6,415 nucleotides of DNA, from positions 1 through 6,415 of the forward strand of contig JBFWNZ010000230.1 in NCBI GenBank assembly GCA_050250795.1, read 5' to 3'. Below, one piece after another: positions 1-5,319 of this stretch. The notes beneath the pieces were generated by a model that saw only the letters and a list, made by a program, of their open reading frames with translations, had not been told where the DNA came from and did no database searches. The DNA is from JBFWNZ01 sp050250795. Its GTDB lineage: Bacteria; Pseudomonadota; Alphaproteobacteria; UBA8366. Made by a program: the position numbers and the translations under genes. Position 1 is the first letter of the stretch; each line of letters starts with the position of its first letter.

Positions 1-2
1 CG

Positions 3-464
3 CTGAACGGCCGCCCCGTCACAGCCGAGATCGCGCCGCACCACAACCTGGTCGAGCTGCTGCAGGGGCGGTTCGGGCTGACCGGCGCGCGGGAAAGCTG
101 CGGCCAGGGCCTGTGCGGCTGCTGCACAGTGCTGGTCGACGGCGTCGCCGTCTCCGGATGCCTGCATCTGGCCGCCTTCGTCGATGGGACGGCGGTTGAG
201 ACCATCGAGGCCCAGGCTTCCGGCGAGACGCTGAGTGCGGAGCAACAGGCCTTCATCGAGGCCGGCGCCTTCCAGTGCGGCTACTGCACGCCGGGCTTCG
301 TGCTGATGACGCGCCAGCTTCTCGATGCGCATCCCGATCCCGACGACGAAACCATCCGCCACTACCTGTCCGGCAATCTGTGCCGCTGCGCGACCTATCC
401 CGAGGTCATGGCGGCGGTAAAGCTGGTCGCCCGCATGCGCCGGGACCGGTCAGACCGCGCCTAG
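3..464 (+). CDS. (2Fe-2S)-binding small subunit of a xanthine dehydrogenase-family molybdenum hydroxylase (5' partial)
   Basis: This is the electron-transfer subunit of a CoxS/IorA-type molybdenum hydroxylase, which would pass electrons from a molybdopterin subunit to FAD or another acceptor. 153 residues are visible. The reading frame is open from the window edge and only a few N-terminal residues seem to be missing, because the family is usually 150-170 aa and the sequence starts at the typical L-N-G-R-P-V strand. Counting from the first full codon, C33, C38, C41 and C53 form the plant-ferredoxin-type [2Fe-2S] site (C-x4-C-x2-C-x11-C). C92, C95, C127 and C129 form the second, helical-domain cluster (C-x2-C-x31-C-x-C). 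Q91, just before C92, is the family's usual pterin-contacting glutamine. An extra cysteine, C40, sits where alanine is common (CGCC for CGAC). The large and FAD subunits are not in view and would be expected to the left. The substrate is unknown. The TAG stop overlaps the convergent gene by 15 bases. Confidence 0.93.
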   Translation: MNGRPVTAEIAPHHNLVELLQGRFGLTGARESCGQGLCGCCTVLVDGVAVSGCLHLAAFVDGTAVETIEAQASGETLSAEQQAFIEAGAFQCGYCTPGFVLMTRQLLDAHPDPDDETIRHYLSGNLCRCATYPEVMAAVKLVARMRRDRSDRA

Positions 465-1643
465 ATCGGGCGGCAGGCCGAACAGATAGGCGCCGACCGT
501 GGCGTAATGCGATTTGCGGCCCTGGAGCTGCTGCGTGACGGTGCGGATGTCGCGGTAGCGACGCTCGAACGGGCTGCTTGCGAAGACCGCCGACGCCCCG
601 GCCATGTCATACACTGCCTCCGCCGCGGCCTTGGCCTCGCCGATGGCAAAGGTCGCAGCCAGCCGGATACGCATCCGCTGGGCGATAGTGAGTTCGCCGC
701 TGACCAGAACCGCCGTCCAGATATCCTCCAACTCGCCGAACAGATAGGCGCGCGCGCTGCGATGCCGTGCCTCGGCCTGGGCATAGTCCGACTGGATGAC
801 GCTGTCCTCGGCAAGACGGCTGTTCGCCAGCCGCGGCGTCTTCTCGCGCGCCAGTCCGAGATACGCGTCCAGCATGCTGCGGGCGATGCCCAATGCCGTT
901 GCCGCAAAACCGCTGGCGTAAAGCACCATCGACGGGAACAGGTAGAGGGGCGCGTCGTAGCGCCGCTCGGCCGGATCGTCCCGCGAGACCGAATAGGCAT
1001 GGCCGACCGGGAGATCCTCCACCGCATAGGCATCGCTGCCGGTACCGCGCAGGCCGATCACATCCCAGACATCGGTCATGGGCGCGACTTCCGCAGGGAA
1101 CAGCATCACGCGCTGGATCGGGGAACCCGTCGCATCCCGACAGACTGCCCCATCCGACCCCAGGACCGTGCTGACCCCGCCGAGCCATGTGGCGTGCCGG
1201 CCGCCGCTGGCGAAGGACCACCGCCCTGAAACCCGGTAGCCGTCGCCCTCCGGCCGCGCCGTCGCCTTGCCCGGTCCCCAGGCCAGAACCGCGCGCGGAT
1301 CGCGGCCCCAGATCCGGTCCGCCACCGCCGGCTCCAGATACGCGGCCGTCATCGCGCAGCCATTGCCCTGGCAAACGCACCACGCCGTGCTGGCGTCGAG
1401 CCCTGCCAAGGCCTCGATCACCCGCGCGAAGGCAGGCGGGTCGAGTTCCATTCCGCCAAAGGGACGCGGCAGCAACAGACGGAACAGCCCCGCTCCATGC
1501 AAGGCGTCGAGGACAGGCGCCGGGAGGCGCCGGATGCGATCGGCCTCTGCCGCGCCTGCCGTCACGGTCAGCGCAATGTCCGCAACCGCGCGAAGCAACC
1601 CTTCCGTTGCGTCAGAACCCGAAGCTGGCGGATCGCCCGGCAC
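450..1643 (-). CDS. Acyl-CoA dehydrogenase-family flavoprotein, probable flavin-dependent (group D-like) monooxygenase
   Basis: The 397-aa protein has the acyl-CoA dehydrogenase fold in order: a helical N-domain (about 15-115), a beta middle domain (about 118-215, with G-R-W-S-F-A-S-G at 140-147 and G-L-R-G-T-G-S at 197-203) and a C-terminal helical domain of the Acyl-CoA_dh_2 type (about 235-375). The R-R-Y-R-D-I-R stretch at 361-367 and the ending resemble two-component flavin monooxygenases such as HsaA and DszC rather than beta-oxidation dehydrogenases. Such enzymes use reduced flavin from a partner reductase, and none is visible here. Position 372, in T-Q-Q at 370-372, is Gln where many relatives have His. 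The start is GTG, placed 10 bases after the stop of the upstream flavoprotein gene. No clear Shine-Dalgarno sequence is visible, so translational coupling is likely, and no convincing in-frame start with a better site was found downstream. The fold is secure; the oxygenase role is inferred and the substrate is unknown. Confidence 0.88.
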   Translation of the reverse strand: MPGDPPASGSDATEGLLRAVADIALTVTAGAAEADRIRRLPAPVLDALHGAGLFRLLLPRPFGGMELDPPAFARVIEALAGLDASTAWCVCQGNGCAMTAAYLEPAVADRIWGRDPRAVLAWGPGKATARPEGDGYRVSGRWSFASGGRHATWLGGVSTVLGSDGAVCRDATGSPIQRVMLFPAEVAPMTDVWDVIGLRGTGSDAYAVEDLPVGHAYSVSRDDPAERRYDAPLYLFPSMVLYASGFAATALGIARSMLDAYLGLAREKTPRLANSRLAEDSVIQSDYAQAEARHRSARAYLFGELEDIWTAVLVSGELTIAQRMRIRLAATFAIGEAKAAAEAVYDMAGASAVFASSPFERRYRDIRTVTQQLQGRKSHYATVGAYLFGLPPDLGAV

Positions 1644-1653
1644 GACGCCCGGT

Positions 1654-3069
1654 TCAGCCGCGGTCGGCGGCCGCGCTTTCCGCGGCGAGCATGCCGTAGA
1701 CGATGGCCTGATTCAGCGCGCCGATATACGAGACCTTCGGTCCGCCTTCCAGCCCGCCGCAGACATCGCCGGCAGCATAAAGGCCGGGAATCGGCTGTCC
1801 GCCCGCCTTCAACACACGCGCCGCCGCGTCCACGGCGACGCCGCCTTGGGTATGCGTGATCGCCGCGCAGCCCGGCGCCGCGTAGAACGGGCCCTTGCGG
1901 ATCGGCTTGCCGGGGATGCGGCCGGCACCGCGCGGCGGCGTCAGCTTGTCCTGGCGCCCGGCATCGAAGGCGGCGTTGTATTCCTCGACCGTCGCCGTGA
2001 GTGCCGCTGCCGGCAGGCCTGCCAGCTTCGCCAGGCTCTCCAGATCGTCGGCCTTGTGCAGCGTGCCGCCGCGCTCCAGGAGGTTCGGATTCGCCGGCGA
2101 GAAGAAATGCTTGCCGGTGGTATTCCATATCTCGTCGTCGAAGATCACCTGCGGCGTGCCGCCCATGTCGTTATGGGCGACGGCGTTGGCGATGTAGACG
2201 CCCCACATGCTCTCGTCGCAGAAGCGCTTGCCGCGGCCGTCGACGATGATCCCCGCACCGGCCAGGAAGTCGAGCAGCGGGAAAGGCGACAGGCGCGGGT
2301 TGCTGAGCGCGTCGGCGCTCAGCACATGGCCGTAGAAATACTTCATCCCGACCAGCTCGGCCCCGACGGCCTCGGCCATGCGGATGCCGTCGCCGCTGCT
2401 GGAGCGCGGTCCCCGCGCCAGCAGGGTCTCCGGATGGTCGGTAACGAACCGGCGCAGCATCTCCGTATTGCCCTGGAAGCCGCCATCGGCCAGGACGACC
2501 GCGCCGCGCAACTCGACCTGTCCCTGCGGTCCCTTCGCCTTGAGGCCGACGCAGCGGCCGCCCTCCACGATCAGCGCGTCTGCCTGGGTCGCACGCAGGA
2601 ATCGGCCGCCCGCCTGGGCGAAGCGCGCCTCCATCCGCTGCATCGTGACATCGGAGCCCAGCCCCTTCCAGGTCAGCCCGTCGGTGTTGTTATGGAAACC
2701 GAGCGGCTTGAAGACGTGGTCCTTCCAGCCTTCCGTCGGCTCGATCTCGCCGAACTCCGCGCCCATGCCCTTCAGCCAGTCGACCACGCGCTTGGCATTG
2801 ACCGACAGCGCGCGGGCCAGCGGCTCCGGCGTAAAGCCGCCCGAAATCCGGCCGATGGCCTGCACCATCTTCTCGGGATCGTCGAGCATGCTGAGGAACG
2901 CGACATGGATGACGCCGCCGCCCAGACGCGAGTTGCATTCGTACTGGGTGTCGCCGCTCTTCTCGATCAGCACCGTGCGCAACCCAAGTTCCTGCGCCCG
3001 GTTGGCCGCAGTCAGCCCGGCGAAGCCGCCACCGACGACGATCAGGTCGAATTCTTGCGTGGACGCCAT
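1654..3069 (-). CDS. FAD-dependent oxidoreductase, fumarate reductase/succinate dehydrogenase flavoprotein-like (FAD_binding_2)
   Basis: The 471-aa protein is full length for soluble FAD_binding_2 enzymes such as TcuA-like and ketosteroid dehydrogenase-like flavoproteins. The N-terminal Rossmann motif is G13-G-G-F-A-G18 with ribose-binding E36, followed by the FAD-contacting S47-R-L-G-G-G52. A V-L-A-D-G-G-F motif lies at 192-198, G-D-G-I-R-M-A at 226-232, F-Y-G-H at 245-248, G-K-R-F-C-D-E at 280-286 and the C-terminal FAD motif G-L-Y-A-A-G-D at 429-435. H406 lies in T-H-T-Q-G-G, where fumarate reductases place a substrate histidine. The arginines expected after G-K-R-F and in the final G-x-R-x-G-G loop are not seen, so fumarate reduction is unlikely; dehydrogenation or reduction of a C-C bond in a ring substrate is inferred. 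There is no signal peptide or heme motif, so the protein is probably cytoplasmic. The ATG is preceded by GGAG at 3078-3081 with 8-base spacing. It is paralogous to the gene at 3202-4602 and probably shares a transcript with the gene at 450-1643. Confidence 0.92.
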   Translation of the reverse strand: MASTQEFDLIVVGGGFAGLTAANRAQELGLRTVLIEKSGDTQYECNSRLGGGVIHVAFLSMLDDPEKMVQAIGRISGGFTPEPLARALSVNAKRVVDWLKGMGAEFGEIEPTEGWKDHVFKPLGFHNNTDGLTWKGLGSDVTMQRMEARFAQAGGRFLRATQADALIVEGGRCVGLKAKGPQGQVELRGAVVLADGGFQGNTEMLRRFVTDHPETLLARGPRSSSGDGIRMAEAVGAELVGMKYFYGHVLSADALSNPRLSPFPLLDFLAGAGIIVDGRGKRFCDESMWGVYIANAVAHNDMGGTPQVIFDDEIWNTTGKHFFSPANPNLLERGGTLHKADDLESLAKLAGLPAAALTATVEEYNAAFDAGRQDKLTPPRGAGRIPGKPIRKGPFYAAPGCAAITHTQGGVAVDAAARVLKAGGQPIPGLYAAGDVCGGLEGGPKVSYIGALNQAIVYGMLAAESAAADRG

Positions 3070-3146
3070 GAACAGGTCTCCGCTGCGTTTGTCGTTGCTT
3101 GTTCGTCAGGCCCGCAGCAGGTCCGCCGCGTTCCCTCCCATCGATT

Positions 3147-3187
3147 GCCCGCAGATTACGGGCGGCCTTCAATTCCGGTCAAACCGG
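3147..3187. other. Two small hairpins in the 132-base spacer between the flavoprotein genes
   Basis: The spacer 3070-3201 holds two short dyads. One is CCGGT-CAA-ACCGG at 3175-3187 and the other is GCCCG-seven bases-CGGGC at 3147-3163. On the minus strand the first begins about 14 bases after the stop of the upstream flavoprotein gene. Stems of 5 bp without a T-tract are too weak to call a terminator. They could attenuate or process the transcript, or be chance in GC-rich DNA. Apart from these and the ribosome binding site at 3078-3081, I see nothing in this spacer. Confidence 0.25.
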
Positions 3188-3201
3188 CCAAGCCATAACA
3201 A

Positions 3202-4602
3202 TCAGGCGTTCGGCCGAAAGCCAGCGATCACCTCGGCAGCATGCAGCCCGAGGGTGCCGGCTTTCGCCAGACCGCCCCCGTAACCAATGGTGCCGCCGCC
3301 CTCCAGACCGCCGGTCGACGAGCCGATCGCATAAAGGCCTTCGATCGCAGAACCGTCCGCCCGAAGCGCGTGACAATCGCCGTCGATCCGGATGCCGCCC
3401 ATGGTGTTGGTGAGACCGACGGACAACGGCATGGCCATGAAGGGGGGCTTCAAAATCGGCCACAGCTTGCCCTGGTATGGTGAATGCGGCGGATCGAGCC
3501 GGTCGGCCGTGCCGTCGGCGACCGCCGCGTTGTAGCGACGCACCGTCTCAACCAGAGCGGCCGCAGGAAGGCCCGCCTTGGCTGCCAATTCCTCGATGCT
3601 GTCCGCCCGATGGGCGACAGCACCGCGCTGCTCGGCATTGGGATTGACGGGGCAGAGGGTCTGCCGTCCCGGCCCCTCCCAAACCGCCTGGTCGAAGATC
3701 GCGACGGTCTCCGCCGGATCGTCCAGCTTGGCAATTTCATTGCTGAGCCAGATGCCGCCCGGCCCTTCGTCGGTGAAACGCCGCCCGTCGGGACGGACGA
3801 CAATGCCCGCCGCGGCGACCGTATCCAGCTGCGGATAAGGCCACAGGCCGGGATGGTTCAAGGCGGCATAGGCCAGCAGATGACCGTAGAACCGGTCCAT
3901 CTTGACCAGCGCCGCACCGGCCCGTTCGGCCATCCGGATGCCGTCGCCACGCGCGGTTCCGGCGCTGCGCAGCACCATCCGGTCGGGGTTAGGGCCGATA
4001 TACTGCTTGATCATTGCGGGGTTCGCGGGGAAACCGCCATCGGCGATCACCACCGCCGCGGCCGTGAACCGCTCGATCCCGGCCGGAGTCGCCGCGGTCA
4101 CGCCGACGCAACGCCCGTTTTCCATGATGAGGTCGCCCACTCGTGCGCCTTGCAGCATCCGGCCGCCGCGTAGGGCAAGGCGCGCCACCAGGGCCCGCAG
4201 GGTGAGATCGGGGCCCCAGTCGTTCCAGACCATACCGCCGCTCGGCGGCCGCTGCGGCGCCATCGACCAGCGATGCCAGTCGATGGGGCTTTCGTCGGTA
4301 TAGGCTGCCCCCTGATCGGCGAGCCAGTCGATGAAACGGCCTGCCGTGCCGGCAACCGTCCGCGCCACATCCAGGCTCAGATCGCCCTTCATCGCCGTGC
4401 GAAGCACCCCGACCAGTTCTTCGGGGTCCGCCTTCATATCGTGATACGAGACGTGGAAGATGCCGCCCGACGACCGCGCGCTGCAGGGATAGCGGTCGCC
4501 CTCCCCTTGCTCGAGCAAAAGGACTTCGGCACCCAGTTCAGCGGCGCGAACCGCGCAGACGAGGCCGGACATGCCGCCCCCGATGACGATCAGACTGGTC
4601 AT
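3202..4602 (-). CDS. FAD-dependent oxidoreductase (FAD_binding_2), paralogue of its downstream neighbour
   Basis: The 466-aa flavoprotein can be aligned by eye with the product of 1654-3069 along its whole length. The Rossmann motif is G8-G-G-M-S-G13 with E31 as the ribose-binding acid. S44-S-G-G-I contacts FAD, I-A-D-G-G-F lies at 186-191, G-D-G-I-R-M-A-E at 219-226, F-Y-G-H at 238-241, G-R-R-F-T-D-E at 273-279 and the C-terminal G-L-Y-A-I-G at 422-427. N399 in T-N-T-M-G-G replaces the histidine kept in the paralogue. The late loop is G-Y-G-G-G-L (440-445), without the fumarate reductase arginine, so the two paralogues probably act on different substrates or steps. No signal peptide or transmembrane segment is seen. 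The ATG at 4602 is chosen because the Rossmann strand starts at residue 4 and the frame upstream crosses the regulatory region and the antisense of dps. The ribosome binding site is a weak purine run (AAAGAACGAG). It is probably the first gene of the minus-strand set. Confidence 0.91.
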   Translation of the reverse strand: MTSLIVIGGGMSGLVCAVRAAELGAEVLLLEQGEGDRYPCSARSSGGIFHVSYHDMKADPEELVGVLRTAMKGDLSLDVARTVAGTAGRFIDWLADQGAAYTDESPIDWHRWSMAPQRPPSGGMVWNDWGPDLTLRALVARLALRGGRMLQGARVGDLIMENGRCVGVTAATPAGIERFTAAAVVIADGGFPANPAMIKQYIGPNPDRMVLRSAGTARGDGIRMAERAGAALVKMDRFYGHLLAYAALNHPGLWPYPQLDTVAAAGIVVRPDGRRFTDEGPGGIWLSNEIAKLDDPAETVAIFDQAVWEGPGRQTLCPVNPNAEQRGAVAHRADSIEELAAKAGLPAAALVETVRRYNAAVADGTADRLDPPHSPYQGKLWPILKPPFMAMPLSVGLTNTMGGIRIDGDCHALRADGSAIEGLYAIGSSTGGLEGGGTIGYGGGLAKAGTLGLHAAEVIAGFRPNA

Positions 4603-4702
4603 GGCTCGTTCTTTGGAAAGACCGGTTGGCAGGAGTTGAATAGTGGTCCACCCGACGCACCTTGTCACCCCCGGTGCATGCCGAAAATAAATCCTCCGGC
4701 CC

Positions 4703-4730
4703 TTGATATAAATTAGAATAATTCTAAATT
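4703..4730 (+). promoter_or_regulatory. Possible sigma70-type promoter for dps
   Basis: TTGATA (4703-4708) and TAAATT (4725-4730) are separated by 16 bases and each resembles the -35 or -10 consensus. They lie in the only AT-rich stretch between the divergent genes and would give a dps leader of roughly 70 bases. The -10 candidate falls inside the operator-like palindromes, so a bound repressor would block it. The match is modest (TAAATT fits 4 of 6 positions), and no convincing promoter for the minus-strand gene was identified. Confidence 0.25.
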
Positions 4731-4736
4731 TAGAAA
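4712..4736. promoter_or_regulatory. Fur-family-like operator: two overlapping palindromes upstream of dps
   Basis: TTAGAATAATTCTAA (4713-4727) is a perfect 7-1-7 inverted repeat. It overlaps TTCTAAATTTAGAA (4722-4735), a perfect 14-base palindrome. The result is three alternating half-sites: TTAGAA, TTCTAA and TTAGAA. Known comparisons, from memory, are the PerR box (TTATAATNATTATAA) and the Irr box of alphaproteobacteria (about TTTAGAA-N3-TTCTAAA). Positions 4712-4728 match the latter at all but the first base. Iron- or peroxide-responsive control of dps fits this, and the site could also act on the divergent flavoprotein gene. Which regulator binds is inferred. Confidence 0.6.
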
Positions 4737-4794
4737 GCGAGATGGAACGGCCCTCCGGGACGGCAGTTACACCGGACGGCGACCGCAGCGAGAG

Positions 4795-4804
4795 AAGGAG
4801 GAGG
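4795..4804 (+). promoter_or_regulatory. Strong ribosome binding site of dps
   Basis: AAGGAGGAGG lies directly upstream of the dps ATG at 4807, with 5 bases between AAGGAGG and the start. It is by far the strongest Shine-Dalgarno sequence in the window, consistent with the high protein levels typical of Dps, and it fixes the start codon. Confidence 0.85.
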
Positions 4805-4806
4805 AC

Positions 4807-5274
4807 ATGACGAACTTGAACGGTCTTGGCGAGAATGCCCGCAAGAACATTGCGGAAGGTCTGTCCCGCGTCCTGGCCGATACCTACACGCTCTATCTCA
4901 AGACCCATAATTTCCACTGGAACGTGGAGGGGCCCCGCTTTCGCGAACTGCACCTGATGTTCGAGGAGCAGTACACCGAACTTGCCACCGCGGTGGACGA
5001 TATCGCCGAACGGATTCGCGCCCTCGGCCATAAGGCGCCCGGCAGCTATGCGGCCTTTTCCGCGCTGGGCACCATCAAGGAAGCGGATGGCGTGCCGGAA
5101 GCGGATGAAATGGTGCGCATCCTTGCCGACGACCACGGCAAGGTGATCCAGACGATCCGCGATGCGCTGCCGGCAGCCCAGGAAGCCGGCGACGAAGCGT
5201 CGGTCGGCATGATGGTGGATCGCCTGACGATCCACGAAAAGACGGCCTGGATGCTGCGCGCCAGCGCGAAATAG
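4807..5274 (+). CDS. dps: Dps family ferritin-like DNA-protection protein
   Basis: The 155-aa protein has the normal length and four-helix ferritin fold of Dps mini-ferritins. These form 12-subunit shells, oxidise Fe(II) with hydrogen peroxide, store the iron and often bind the nucleoid in the cytoplasm. The intersubunit ferroxidase ligands are all present with canonical spacing: H37 (in F-H-W), H49, E53, D64 and E68, matching E. coli H51, H63, D67, D78 and E82 with Glu for Asp at the third. The N-terminus is short and carries only R12 and K13 as early basic residues. It therefore lacks the lysine-rich tail of E. coli Dps, and DNA binding is uncertain. The ATG follows a very strong ribosome binding site. 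The gene is monocistronic: a divergent operator-like region lies upstream and a hairpin terminator 7 bases after the TAG stop. Upstream half-sites suggest iron or peroxide control. Confidence 0.96.
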   Translation: MTNLNGLGENARKNIAEGLSRVLADTYTLYLKTHNFHWNVEGPRFRELHLMFEEQYTELATAVDDIAERIRALGHKAPGSYAAFSALGTIKEADGVPEADEMVRILADDHGKVIQTIRDALPAAQEAGDEASVGMMVDRLTIHEKTAWMLRASAK

Positions 5275-5281
5275 GTGCAAG

Positions 5282-5314
5282 GCGGGCCGCCCGAGTTTCC
5301 CTCGGGCGGCCCGC
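5282..5314. terminator. Bidirectional hairpin terminator between dps and chrA
   Basis: GCGGGCCGCCCGAG (5282-5295) and its exact reverse complement (5301-5314) form a 14-bp GC-rich stem with the 5-base loop TTTCC. It lies between two convergent stop codons, 7 bases after dps and 5 bases after chrA, so it can serve both. No T-tract follows on either strand, so it is not a classical intrinsic terminator. It may act by stem stability alone, with Rho, or as a 3'-end protector. Confidence 0.8.
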
Positions 5315-5319
5315 TATGA

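Noticed and set aside
507..1229. A 240-codon plus-strand frame opposite the acyl-CoA dehydrogenase-fold gene
   Set aside because: It is a shadow frame with low-complexity Arg-rich composition and no ribosome binding site or motif.
1267..3198. A 643-codon open frame on the plus strand
   Set aside because: It is antisense to two genes with clear family motifs, its product is rich in Arg, Ala and His with no recognisable domain, and such long shadow frames are common in GC-rich DNA.
3484..4173. A 229-codon plus-strand frame opposite the second flavoprotein gene
   Set aside because: It is antisense to a well-supported FAD-binding protein and has no recognisable domain.
1654..4602. Naming the two flavoproteins as fumarate reductase or succinate dehydrogenase
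   Set aside because: The substrate-binding and proton-shuttle arginines are not seen, there is no heme domain, signal peptide or iron-sulfur partner, and only the fold is shared.
4657..4677. GCACC/GGTGC inverted repeat in the leader of the second flavoprotein gene
   Set aside because: The arms are only 5 bases with an 11-base spacer in GC-rich DNA, too weak to call an operator.
4603..5280. An N-terminal extension of the flavoprotein at 3202-4602, giving a 692-codon frame that starts at a TTG
   Set aside because: It would run antisense through dps and the operator region. The Rossmann strand begins three residues after the ATG at 4602, which is normal for the family.
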